A stretch of DNA of 64,000 bases from Alphaproteobacteria bacterium (GTDB taxonomy: Bacteria > Pseudomonadota > Alphaproteobacteria > Micropepsales > Micropepsaceae): NCBI GenBank assembly GCA_017308375.1, contig JAFKEW010000041.1, forward strand, positions 62,001-126,000. Direction: 5' to 3'. The position numbers and the translations under genes are program-made. Shown here in pieces: positions 19,286 through 27,290 of the stretch (position 1 is its first letter; each line of letters starts with the position of its first letter). The notes below the pieces were generated by a model that saw only the letters and a list, made by a program, of their open reading frames with translations, searched no databases and had not been told where the DNA came from.

Positions 19286-20107
19286 TCAGTGGAATTTCAG
19301 CTTTCGTAGCTGCGGGTAATCAGCACTCTTCGCAGAATCGTTGCTTCCGAACCCCAGCATTTCGCGCAAGCGCGGGCTTGATTCCTGCAACACTTCGTCA
19401 GGAACGGTGGCAAACCAATTGAATTGCGGGCGAATGAAAGACCGCGTGTAATAGGCGAAAAGCCCAGTGCGTGTCTGGTCTTTTGACGTGTTCGGACCGG
19501 TTTGGTGCCACACCCGGCCATCCATCACGAAAACAGAGCCTGCCTTGCACTGTATCGGGCGTGTCTCCCGGACGATGGGAATAGCATCGCTGCCGGCATA
19601 ATCCGGCCCGTGCTGCATGTGGTATGAACCTGGAACATAGCGCGTTGCACCATTGTCTGCCCGGAAATCGTCGATAGCCCACGCGATGTTGAGCGCGATG
19701 GGGTAAGGTGGCCATGGCACCGGCATATAGCCTGCATCGGCGTGCATGTTCATGGCACCGGACCCGGGTGCCGTGATATTCCCCGAGAAATTCGACAGCA
19801 GGAAATTATCGCCCAGCCAGAAGCTTGCAAGGTCGACGGCGATCGGGTGCTCGACCAGGTCGCGGAATGTGCGGTCCTTACTGACAAGATCGAACAGGCG
19901 AATGTTGCGGTCATCGGGGTCGAAGGCAAAGCCCTGAAGCTGGATATCCGCCTTACGGTCGGATTCAACGCCGCGCTTCACCGCATCGCGGACGCGCGCA
20001 AGGCCGACCTGGTCCAGTACGCTCTCGATGATGACGAGGCCATGCTGTTTCAGATACGCCTTCGCGGCTGCAAGTTCTTCAACGGGGAATGTGGAAATCG
20101 TGTTCAA
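19286..20107 (-). CDS. Phytanoyl-CoA dioxygenase (PhyH) family protein, copy 1
   Basis: A 273-residue Fe(II)/2-oxoglutarate oxygenase. The metal triad is visible as NMHAD (H122, D124) and GRVWHQTG (H201), with the 2-oxoglutarate Arg about twelve residues on (R213). The start is a TTG: GGGAGG sits six bases before the TTG at 20107, while the alternative TTG at 20113 overlaps the upstream TGA but touches the Shine-Dalgarno. Translation is probably coupled to the lyase gene. PhyH enzymes hydroxylate carbon 2 of branched acyl-CoAs, but bacterial members also act on many small molecules. Partnership with the neighbouring ThDP lyase suggests alpha-oxidation. Confidence 0.88.
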   Translation of the reverse strand: MNTISTFPVEELAAAKAYLKQHGLVIIESVLDQVGLARVRDAVKRGVESDRKADIQLQGFAFDPDDRNIRLFDLVSKDRTFRDLVEHPIAVDLASFWLGDNFLLSNFSGNITAPGSGAMNMHADAGYMPVPWPPYPIALNIAWAIDDFRADNGATRYVPGSYHMQHGPDYAGSDAIPIVRETRPIQCKAGSVFVMDGRVWHQTGPNTSKDQTRTGLFAYYTRSFIRPQFNWFATVPDEVLQESSPRLREMLGFGSNDSAKSADYPQLRKLKFH

Positions 20108-20109
20108 TG

Positions 20110-21867
20110 TCAACCTCCCGATTTTAATGGCTCTGCCGCCGCAAGCGGAATGTTCTCGTAATAGGGAATGGAGATCTGATCTTCGGCGGAAACATCACCC
20201 ACCATTGCCACGGTGATGGGGTGCACAATATCCGCATCGACGATCAGATTGATGCAGGCTGGTTTTCCGGAGGCGAGCGCCCGCTTGACCGCGGGTACCA
20301 CGTCTTCATAGCGGTCCACCCGCTCGCCATAGCCGCCAAACGCCGCCGCAACGGCGTCATAATTCGTATCCGACAGGGCCACGGCTGCGCGCCTGTTGGC
20401 GCCGAAGACCAGGTCCTGTCCGTTCTGCGACATGCCCCAGCAGGCATTATTCAACACAATGGTCAGGATTGGCATTGCGTGCCGTACCATGGTGTCGAAT
20501 TCCTGAATGTTGAATCCGGCTCCGCCATCGCCGGTAAAGCACACGATCGGCGTATCGGGGCATGCGCGGGCGGCGCCAATGGCAAAACCCGGTGCCACGC
20601 CAAGACAGCCAAGATAGCCACAGGTCATGAAGTGGCCCGGCCCGGCCGATTTCAACTGGTCCTGCACCCAACACCCTGCCTCGCCGCCATCGGAAATCAC
20701 CAGCGTGTCGGGGCGCAGCGCTTCGAACACCGCAGCAACCGCATGAAAGGGATGCATGGCGTGGGGCTTGGGTTGTTTTGGCGCCTTCAGGAACGCCGCA
20801 CCACGCAGGCGCCGGAAGTCCTGCAACATCGCGGACCATTTATCCCGTCTAGGCCAGGTGTGGTGGTCCGCGGCATCGGCGAAGGCGCGCATTGTCTCGG
20901 AGCAATCCGCCACGATCCCGATATCGGCGGGCCGAAGCCGGCCGATTTCCGCACCATTAATGTCGATCTGAATCACTTTTGCCGTGTGCGGAATCACACC
21001 TCCGCTGCGTCCGCCGGTGAACATGCCCATTCGCGCACCCAGCAGGATGACAACATCCGGCCCGTGGCCTGCGAAGTTCGCCGCCCCAATGGTGCTGGTT
21101 AGCCCGGCATAGCAGGGGTGGTCATGTGGCAACACACCCGTGGCTTTGGAATTGGCGGCAACCGGTATGCCCGTCCGTTCGGCAAACCGCAGCAGCGGTT
21201 CGCTTGCCGGTGACAGAACGCTTCCGGCTCCGGCAATCATCACCGGCCGCTCCGCGGTCAGCAGAAGGGCCATTGCCGCATCGATTGCATCTGCGGCAGG
21301 CGCAGGCCGTGCCGGCAATTGCAGCGGTTTCACCTGCCGCCAGCCCGCTTCTGCCGGAGCGAACATGACGTCGATCGGTATTTCGAGGAACACCGGCCCC
21401 GGCCGTCCGGTCAGCGCGATTTGAACCGCGTGCGAGACCAGATCGGCGATTCGCTCGGCATTGGTGATGCGATGCGCCAATTTGGTCACCGGTGCCGCCA
21501 TGGCAACCTGATCGAACCCGCCCTGCAGCGGATTGGTTTGCGCTTCCCGCAATGGTGGGGAGCCCGAGATGAAAAGAACCGGCACACCATCGAGATAGGC
21601 GTTGGCGATGGCCGTCAGGCTGTTGGTGAAGCCGGGACCCGCGGTGGTAACGCAAACCCCGATCCGCCCGCCGCTCGCGCGGGCATAGCCGTCGGCGGCA
21701 TGGCCCGCACTTGCCTCATGCCGCGCGTCGGTCAACCGGATTCCAGCATCGGCACAGGCCGTCAGAAAGGAATCCAGGTGGCCGCCATGCAGGGTGAAAA
21801 CCTCCGCCACCTCGCATGCCGCAAGCGCGCGCGCCAGAAGATCGCCACCTGAGATTTTCGCTTTCAT
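20110..21867 (-). CDS. Thiamine-diphosphate-dependent lyase (2-hydroxyacyl-CoA lyase or acetolactate-synthase-like)
   Basis: 585 residues, close to the length of 2-hydroxyacyl-CoA lyase. The ATG at 21867 has AGGAG nine bases upstream; an open frame extends further but overlaps the upstream PhyH gene. Three ThDP-enzyme domains are present: a Pyr domain with the cofactor-activating Glu E51 (RHEASAGHAADG), a central domain, and a PP domain with GDGGAGFNIQEF leading to NN for Mg-ThDP. The HGGHLD segment resembles the IlvG-like branch rather than true anabolic IlvB, and no regulatory small subunit is nearby. Between two PhyH genes, cleavage of a 2-hydroxyacyl-CoA to an aldehyde and formyl-CoA is the most sensible guess. 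Confidence 0.8.
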   Translation of the reverse strand: MKAKISGGDLLARALAACEVAEVFTLHGGHLDSFLTACADAGIRLTDARHEASAGHAADGYARASGGRIGVCVTTAGPGFTNSLTAIANAYLDGVPVLFISGSPPLREAQTNPLQGGFDQVAMAAPVTKLAHRITNAERIADLVSHAVQIALTGRPGPVFLEIPIDVMFAPAEAGWRQVKPLQLPARPAPAADAIDAAMALLLTAERPVMIAGAGSVLSPASEPLLRFAERTGIPVAANSKATGVLPHDHPCYAGLTSTIGAANFAGHGPDVVILLGARMGMFTGGRSGGVIPHTAKVIQIDINGAEIGRLRPADIGIVADCSETMRAFADAADHHTWPRRDKWSAMLQDFRRLRGAAFLKAPKQPKPHAMHPFHAVAAVFEALRPDTLVISDGGEAGCWVQDQLKSAGPGHFMTCGYLGCLGVAPGFAIGAARACPDTPIVCFTGDGGAGFNIQEFDTMVRHAMPILTIVLNNACWGMSQNGQDLVFGANRRAAVALSDTNYDAVAAAFGGYGERVDRYEDVVPAVKRALASGKPACINLIVDADIVHPITVAMVGDVSAEDQISIPYYENIPLAAAEPLKSGG

Positions 21868-21905
21868 ATCCGGCACTCCTGCTCTGCCAGTGCGGTCTTG
21901 CAATC

Positions 21906-22715
21906 CTAGATCGGGTCGTAACCGTTGACATGGCCGAAAAAGGTGTCGAGCCGATAGCCCAGCATCCACAAAAGATCTTCCGACGCGCCCTGCCGCACCA
22001 GCGGGTTGAGCGAGAGGAACCAGTTTTCCTGCGTGCGGTAGATCTTCCGCACATTCCACGCGAAAATACCGGCGCGGCGCTCATTGGCGGTGACGTTACA
22101 GCCGGTGCGATGCCAGATGCGGCCTTCCATCACGCACATGGTTCCAGCCGACGCTTCGAGAGGCACGAAATATGATTCCGCCTCTGCGTCGTCCTTGGGC
22201 ATCCGGTTCAGGCGATGGCTACCAACCGCGACGTGGGTGGCGCCATTGTCGGCGGTGAAATCGTCTACCAGCCAGAAGCAATTGGCGCCTTGCGGCCGTG
22301 CGGGCCAGGGTTCTGGAACGAAGAGCTGATCGGCATGGATCACCATGCCGTCGTGGCCAGGCCCCGCAATGTTGGCGGAGATGCTGGAGAGCAGAAACGG
22401 CCATTCCAGCAGGTATTTCAGAAGTTCGATGCTTCTTGGATCTTCAACCAGATCGACAAATTCCTGCCCCCGGTTCAGCAGGCCCCAGATACGCTGGTTG
22501 TTGCTGTCATGATCGCCGCCGCTCGAACTGCTTGGCCGCTTCAGGCGCACATCGTCATCGGCGGCTGCATAAAGGCGATTCCGCAGCCGCGTCAGTTGCT
22601 CCGTACCCAATGCGCGGTCAATCAGGCATATGCCGAATTCGTCCAGGTCGCGCTTCGCCTTTTCAAGATCCTGGGTCGGCTTCGGTGGTTTGATCCGGTT
22701 GGGTACGATGTTCAT
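21906..22715 (-). CDS. Phytanoyl-CoA dioxygenase (PhyH) family protein, copy 2
   Basis: 269 residues, with the Fe(II)/2-oxoglutarate triad H127-D129 (VIHADQ) and H202 (GRIWHRTG) and the 2-oxoglutarate Arg at R214. It shares the DDF-ADNGAT segment and overall layout with copy 1 but is clearly diverged. It lies 29 bases behind the TonB receptor, with AGGAGG before its ATG, and 38 bases ahead of the ThDP lyase. Two copies with all ligands intact suggest two hydroxylation steps or two chain classes. Confidence 0.88.
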   Translation of the reverse strand: MNIVPNRIKPPKPTQDLEKAKRDLDEFGICLIDRALGTEQLTRLRNRLYAAADDDVRLKRPSSSSGGDHDSNNQRIWGLLNRGQEFVDLVEDPRSIELLKYLLEWPFLLSSISANIAGPGHDGMVIHADQLFVPEPWPARPQGANCFWLVDDFTADNGATHVAVGSHRLNRMPKDDAEAESYFVPLEASAGTMCVMEGRIWHRTGCNVTANERRAGIFAWNVRKIYRTQENWFLSLNPLVRQGASEDLLWMLGYRLDTFFGHVNGYDPI

Positions 22716-22744
22716 ATGCCTGTTCCTCCTCTTGCGGCGGCGCC

Positions 22745-24880
22745 TTAGAATCGCTGCTCAAAGGTAACGCCGATCTGGCGCGGGAATGGCGTTACAAAGC
22801 GGCCGGAGTCGACGGCGGCAGGTCCACGCTCGTTGGTCGCGTTCTCAACGAAGAACATCAGCGATTTGGTGTCGTCACTGATGCCGGCCCGGAAGCCCAG
22901 AAGGTTGAGGTTCGCCGCGTCCATACCGGTCACGATGTCCTTCTGCTTGGAATTGTAAGTATAACGCCCGATCAGGTTCAGCATGTAGGGGGAATTACCC
23001 AGCGGCGTGATGTAATCCACGTTCAGGCTGCCGGTGAACCGCGGCGTTCCGGGAAGCTGCTTCCCATCCGCAAGCCAGGGCAGAAGCGCCGTTATCGCGG
23101 GTTGCACGTCCTGCAGTTCGGTGCTGTTGATGTTTGCAACGGCGCTCAGGCGCAATCCTTCGATCGGCGTCAGATACACCAGGGTCAGGTCGGCGCCGCG
23201 GCCCTGTACGTCGCCGGCGCTGATGATGCCGTTGATACCGGCCGGCGAGAATTGAAGCTGGGCCTTCTTCCAGTTGAAATTGTAGAGTGCGGCTTCAAAT
23301 TGCAATGTGTTGTTCAGGAACTGCCACTTTGTGCCCACTTCATAGTTCCACAGCGTATCGGGCCCAAGCGCAGTGCTGGCCGATATGCCGAGCAGGCCGA
23401 GTGCCTGAACCGATGCGTTGCTCTGCACCGCGCCGCTACGGAAGCCCTTGGCGATCTCGGCGTAGAACATGCCGTTATCGGTCATGTGATAGGCAAGGTT
23501 GAAGCGTGGCGTGAAGGCCGCGTTGTTGCCGTCTCTCGTATCGCCGGAAACCGTTGTGCTTGGCGGTGTGAACACGGTGAAGATCGAGGTGCCGTCGAGC
23601 GTTCTGTGCTCGTGAAAATAGCGGCCGCCGATGGTGGGGATCAGCCGCCCGCCAAGCAGGTTTGCAGACACTTCACCATAAACGGCCCAGCTGACGGAGG
23701 ATGTCTTGTTGTTGGTTGTCGCAAGGAAACCTGGAATAGTGACTGAGAAATCCTGGTTCGATGCGTAATCCGAATGGCGGTAGAACGCACCGGCAACGTA
23801 GTTGATCAGGCCATCGGTTTTGGACGTCAGCCGCACTTCCTGTGAAAAGGCGTGCGCCCGTCCGAGTGTGGCAATGTTATAGGTGCCGAAGGTGGGCTGG
23901 CTGCCGATCGCAATCAGGTTTGTGCCCTGATTAAGATATCCGGTCGCGCTCAAAAGGTCCGCGAAACCCAGATCGTATTCAATGTTACCGGTGAAGAGCT
24001 TGTAGTTGACCGGCGATTGCCCAAGGCCTGTATCATTCGCAAAATAGGGATCGATGCCATCCATCCGGTTGGTGAAGCCGGTCTTGGTGTTATTGCCCCA
24101 GAACGCGAGTGAGATACGGAGTTTTTCCGTCGCCTGATAAAGCACTTTCAGGCGACCCGAAATGCTGTCGACGCTGTTGCCGTCCTTCAGGTTCATATTC
24201 GGAATGTCGACATAGCCGCCAATGCGCTCAAAACTCAGCACACCACGAACGGCGAGCGTATCTTCGATGATCGGAATGTTGATCATCGCATCGGCCGAAT
24301 AGCTGGGTGAGCCATCCTGCGTGGACGATGCGCTGGCGCGCATGCTGCCCTCGATCAGGTTGAGATCGGGGTCATTGGTCAGAACCTTGATCGTCCCGCC
24401 GAGGGAGCCCTGCCCGTAAAGTGTGCCGGAAGGTCCGCGCAGAACTTCCACGCGCTTCAGATCGTAAAGATTGGTCGATGGCGCAAAGGGAAGGCCGGGA
24501 ATGCTGAAGGCGAATTCGTCCAGATAGAATCCGGTTGTGCTGTCGCCGATTGTCTGGCTGGCGGATACGCCGCGGATCTGAAAGACCTCAGTTCCGGCCG
24601 ACATTTCAGCTGGCATCGATGCACTCGGCACAAGCGCCAGGCTGGATTTAAGATCGGTGACGCCGTTCCGGCTGAGTTGCTCTGCCGTCAGGGCTTGAAC
24701 CGCCTGCGGCACATCGATAAGCGCCTGCTCGCGGCGGGATGCCGTGACCGTCACGGTTTCGATCCCGGCTGAAGCCTGTTCGGCGCCGGATGTTTGAGAA
24801 ATGGCCGGTCCCGCTGACAAGCCATATCCCGCCATCGCGATGGCGGCCGTGCTATGGAGAAATACTTTCTTGCTAATCAT
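22745..24880 (-). CDS. TonB-dependent outer-membrane receptor
   Basis: 711 residues: signal peptide ending at AISQ (about residue 29), TonB box IETVTVTA, plug with RVEVLRGPSGTLYGQGSLGG, long barrel and a canonical C-terminal Phe (VTFEQRF). It is a paralogue of the receptor at 3102 across its whole length. It is the second gene of the minus-strand operon, between an SCP2-like protein and the PhyH/ThDP-lyase genes, and is therefore the likely importer of the substrate they degrade. Confidence 0.93.
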   Translation of the reverse strand: MISKKVFLHSTAAIAMAGYGLSAGPAISQTSGAEQASAGIETVTVTASRREQALIDVPQAVQALTAEQLSRNGVTDLKSSLALVPSASMPAEMSAGTEVFQIRGVSASQTIGDSTTGFYLDEFAFSIPGLPFAPSTNLYDLKRVEVLRGPSGTLYGQGSLGGTIKVLTNDPDLNLIEGSMRASASSTQDGSPSYSADAMINIPIIEDTLAVRGVLSFERIGGYVDIPNMNLKDGNSVDSISGRLKVLYQATEKLRISLAFWGNNTKTGFTNRMDGIDPYFANDTGLGQSPVNYKLFTGNIEYDLGFADLLSATGYLNQGTNLIAIGSQPTFGTYNIATLGRAHAFSQEVRLTSKTDGLINYVAGAFYRHSDYASNQDFSVTIPGFLATTNNKTSSVSWAVYGEVSANLLGGRLIPTIGGRYFHEHRTLDGTSIFTVFTPPSTTVSGDTRDGNNAAFTPRFNLAYHMTDNGMFYAEIAKGFRSGAVQSNASVQALGLLGISASTALGPDTLWNYEVGTKWQFLNNTLQFEAALYNFNWKKAQLQFSPAGINGIISAGDVQGRGADLTLVYLTPIEGLRLSAVANINSTELQDVQPAITALLPWLADGKQLPGTPRFTGSLNVDYITPLGNSPYMLNLIGRYTYNSKQKDIVTGMDAANLNLLGFRAGISDDTKSLMFFVENATNERGPAAVDSGRFVTPFPRQIGVTFEQRF

Positions 24881-24939
24881 ACCTGTTTGCCCCGTTTGTG
24901 TTTTGGTTGGCTACGCAAAGAGATCGTGATGCTGCTGTG

Positions 24940-25422
24940 TTATGCCGCCACCGTCCGTGCGACGATCCGGTCGTGCAATTCCTGCAGTGGGATCGGGCAC
25001 GCGGCGGATGTTCCCGTGACTTTGAATTTTCCGGCGCGCGTGAAGTGCTCTGAGGCCCTGGAAAGCTCCGGCCCGTTTTTCATACTCGCGAGTTGGATGC
25101 CAGCCTGCCAGTCGATGTGGACGATGAGATCGGCTGTTTCCTCGGCTGTGACGCTGGTCCGGAACGTGATCGTGCCGTCGCGGAAATCCATGCGATAACC
25201 GGGGAGGCCCGCTCGCGGCCGGACCTCAATTGGTGCGTCGAGAAATATTTCGACGAGGCTGAATGCGGCATGCGTTTTGGGCGCGGCCCGCAACAGCGCG
25301 CGCGCTTCCTCGCGAAGGATCGCAAGCCACGCTGGGCTGCCGTAAAGCGTTTGGCCGCCTACGCCTGCGCGATCCGCTTCGGGCACACGCCCGCATGCCG
25401 GAGCATCGCTGTGCGTGCTCAT
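24940..25422 (-). CDS. Small SCP2-like protein, first gene of the PhyH operon
   Basis: 160 residues, no signal peptide. The ATG at 25422 is chosen because GGGAG lies five bases upstream; a Met five codons earlier has no such site. The C-terminal half (ADLIVHIDWQAGIQLASMKN, then GKFKVTG) resembles the sterol-carrier-protein-2 fold, in which a buried strand and the GK-KVxG segment line a lipid pocket. This is a weak match made by eye. If right, it would hand a hydrophobic acyl or sterol-like substrate to the operon enzymes. Confidence 0.55.
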   Translation of the reverse strand: MSTHSDAPACGRVPEADRAGVGGQTLYGSPAWLAILREEARALLRAAPKTHAAFSLVEIFLDAPIEVRPRAGLPGYRMDFRDGTITFRTSVTAEETADLIVHIDWQAGIQLASMKNGPELSRASEHFTRAGKFKVTGTSAACPIPLQELHDRIVARTVAA

Positions 25423-25474
25423 GGCATCTCCCTGCATTCCTTCCCGATAGCCGCTCTGCCTGCGGTATTTTCAG

Positions 25475-25523
25475 ATTGTTATAGTGGACTCTAATGGAGT
25501 CAAGACTTTTTAGAGTGTACACT
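25475..25523 (-). promoter_or_regulatory. Promoter and operators of the PhyH/ThDP-lyase operon
   Basis: Read on the minus strand, TTGACT (plus-strand 25498-25503) and AACAAT (25475-25480) are separated by 17 bases. The inverted repeat GACTC-TAATG-GAGTC (25487-25501) lies in the spacer, and a 10-bp palindrome AGTGTACACT (25514-25523) lies just upstream. Both are natural operators for the divergent TetR regulator at 25659. Confidence 0.55.
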
Positions 25524-25658
25524 AATTTCAGTATGGTGCATGACGGCATCCGCTGGGCCGCACAACCCTGGAATTCCATCAGGCCGCGCTCAGATGGTAT
25601 ATCGGCGGTCAAGTCATCCCGGGGGGTGTCAGGGTGGGATTATACATCTTAATACGAC

Positions 25659-26393
25659 ATGAACGAACATATGCGATTGAAGCTGATGCTGATTGACGGC
25701 GAACGAAAAACGGATGCTGGGGCCAAAGAGCTGTCACGCCGCGACCTCGGGAAGAAGGAGCGGCGCACGCGTATCGTGAATGCTGCGTATGATCTGCTGC
25801 GCGAGGCGGGCGTTGATGCGTTATCCGTGATAAAGGTTGCGGAGCGTGCGCGTGTCAGTCCTGCAACCGTTTACAATCTTTTCGGTACCAAGGGCGCCAT
25901 TCTCGCCCAGGTGTTCGATCAGGACCTGAAGGCTTTTACAACGGTTGTCGGCCGTGCGCGGGCTGCCGATGCGCTCGATCATATCTTCAAGGCGATTTCC
26001 ATTGCGGCGGGTTTGTACAAGGAGGATCCCGGCTTTTACCGCGCCATCATGCATATGCGGCCAAATCAGGCGGATCCGGATCTTTATGCGGCCATGCGTG
26101 CGCCCAGGATCGAGTTTTGGCGCGGCATGATTCACAAGGCCGGTGAAGAAGGCCTTCTGAGACGGGACGCGAATAGCGGTATTCTTTCCGTCCTCGCGAC
26201 ACAGATCGCGAGTGGTGTTCTTGCTGAATGGGTTTCAGGCGTCATCTCCGCTGATCAGCTCGAACGGGAAACGAGCTACGGCTTTGCAGTCATCTTGATG
26301 CAATACGCAACGCCAAAGGGTGCGAAGAAACTGGCACCGCGCATCGCGGCCCTGGAAAAGGCCCTTGCGCAATATAGCCGCCGCCGCGCTTAG
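25659..26393 (+). CDS. TetR/AcrR-family transcriptional regulator
   Basis: 244 residues. The helix-turn-helix is VIKVAERARVSPATVYNLFG (about 52-71), preceded by a 30-residue basic leader. The ligand domain gives no inducer. It is transcribed divergently from the SCP2-like/TonB/PhyH operon, with palindromes in the shared 236-base gap, so it is the presumed repressor of that operon. The ATG lacks a strong ribosome-binding site; an alternative ATG lies four codons downstream. Confidence 0.88.
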   Translation: MNEHMRLKLMLIDGERKTDAGAKELSRRDLGKKERRTRIVNAAYDLLREAGVDALSVIKVAERARVSPATVYNLFGTKGAILAQVFDQDLKAFTTVVGRARAADALDHIFKAISIAAGLYKEDPGFYRAIMHMRPNQADPDLYAAMRAPRIEFWRGMIHKAGEEGLLRRDANSGILSVLATQIASGVLAEWVSGVISADQLERETSYGFAVILMQYATPKGAKKLAPRIAALEKALAQYSRRRA

Positions 26394-26504
26394 GTCGCCC
26401 GTCCGTCGGGCGGGACAATGCCTTTGGCCGTCATTCAGAACATATCTATTACATGTCAATGGCTTAATTTGTGTTTGACTTTTGATGGGTTCGATGGAAT
26501 GTTG

Positions 26505-26519
26505 GAACAAACAGAGAAC
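26505..26519 (+). promoter_or_regulatory. LexA (SOS) box of the imuA-imuB-dnaE2 operon
   Basis: GAAC at 26505-26508, seven bases, GAAC at 26516-26519: an exact match to the alphaproteobacterial LexA operator (GTTC-N7-GTTC read from the other strand). A TTGACT at 26475-26480 may be the -35. The box ends six bases before the imuA ATG, so it covers the leader just downstream of the promoter. Confidence 0.85.
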
Positions 26520-26525
26520 AAAAAG

Positions 26526-27290
26526 ATGAATGCGTCCTTCAAACCGAACTTGAAAACCCTGCCGGGGGGTGTACCCGGACTGGCGCTGGCCCGCGCTCCC
26601 CTCGGCCATGTGGCGGCCGACGCCTGCCTTTGCGGCGGCCTGCTGCCGGGCGCAGTGCATGAAGTGTTTGCCGCCATGGCGGGTGCGGGGGCTGCGGCTT
26701 CCGGTTTCGCGCTGGCGCTCGCGCTGCGCGCACTTGCGAAGCCCAAATGGCTTCTCTGGGTGCGTCAGGACTTTTCGGCGCTGGAACTGGGTGAGATCCA
26801 TGCCGATGGATTGCACGATTTCGGGGCCGATCCATCCCGAGTGCTGCTTCTGCGCGCGCCCGATGCCAATGCGGTGTTGCGCGGCGGGGCGGATGGGTTG
26901 GGCTGCAAGGGGCTTGGCGCCGTGATTGTTGAACCCTGGGGGTCTGCGCCCATGTTCAATCTCACTGCCAGCCGCAGACTGCTTCTCGCTGCCAGGCAGC
27001 ACGGCATCACCGTGATTGTTTTGCGGCATGGCTGCGCACCGGCACCCAGTGCAGCGGAGACACGCTGGCTGATCCGGCCTGCGCCGTTGGCACCCGATGA
27101 TGAGGATCGGGGGATACCGCGCTTTGATGCGGCGCTGCTGCGCAACCGGCATGGGCCTGCGGGGCGTTGGATGATGGACTGGGATTGCAACAATGGAATC
27201 TTCCGAACGGCGCATTCTCGCGCTTCTGTTCCCCCGTTTACCGGTCGATCGGTTGAAGCGCCGCTGGAAGATCTCCGGCAGGCTGGATAA
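26526..27290 (+). CDS. imuA: ImuA, mutasome accessory protein
   Basis: 254 residues from the ATG at 26526. Upstream start codons are rejected because they would place the SOS box inside the coding region. RecA-like ImuA features are visible: GGLLPGAVHEVF, LLWVRQDFSALELGEIHADG and GAVIVEPWG. ImuA works with ImuB and DnaE2 in error-prone translesion synthesis after DNA damage. Its 3' end overlaps imuB by 98 bases in another frame, a normal arrangement for this cassette. Confidence 0.9.
   Translation: MNASFKPNLKTLPGGVPGLALARAPLGHVAADACLCGGLLPGAVHEVFAAMAGAGAAASGFALALALRALAKPKWLLWVRQDFSALELGEIHADGLHDFGADPSRVLLLRAPDANAVLRGGADGLGCKGLGAVIVEPWGSAPMFNLTASRRLLLAARQHGITVIVLRHGCAPAPSAAETRWLIRPAPLAPDDEDRGIPRFDAALLRNRHGPAGRWMMDWDCNNGIFRTAHSRASVPPFTGRSVEAPLEDLRQAG

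Noticed and set aside
20110-21867. Anabolic acetolactate synthase (IlvB) for branched amino acids.
   Set aside because: No ilvN or ilvC neighbour, and the gene is embedded between PhyH genes in a TetR-controlled operon with a TonB receptor.
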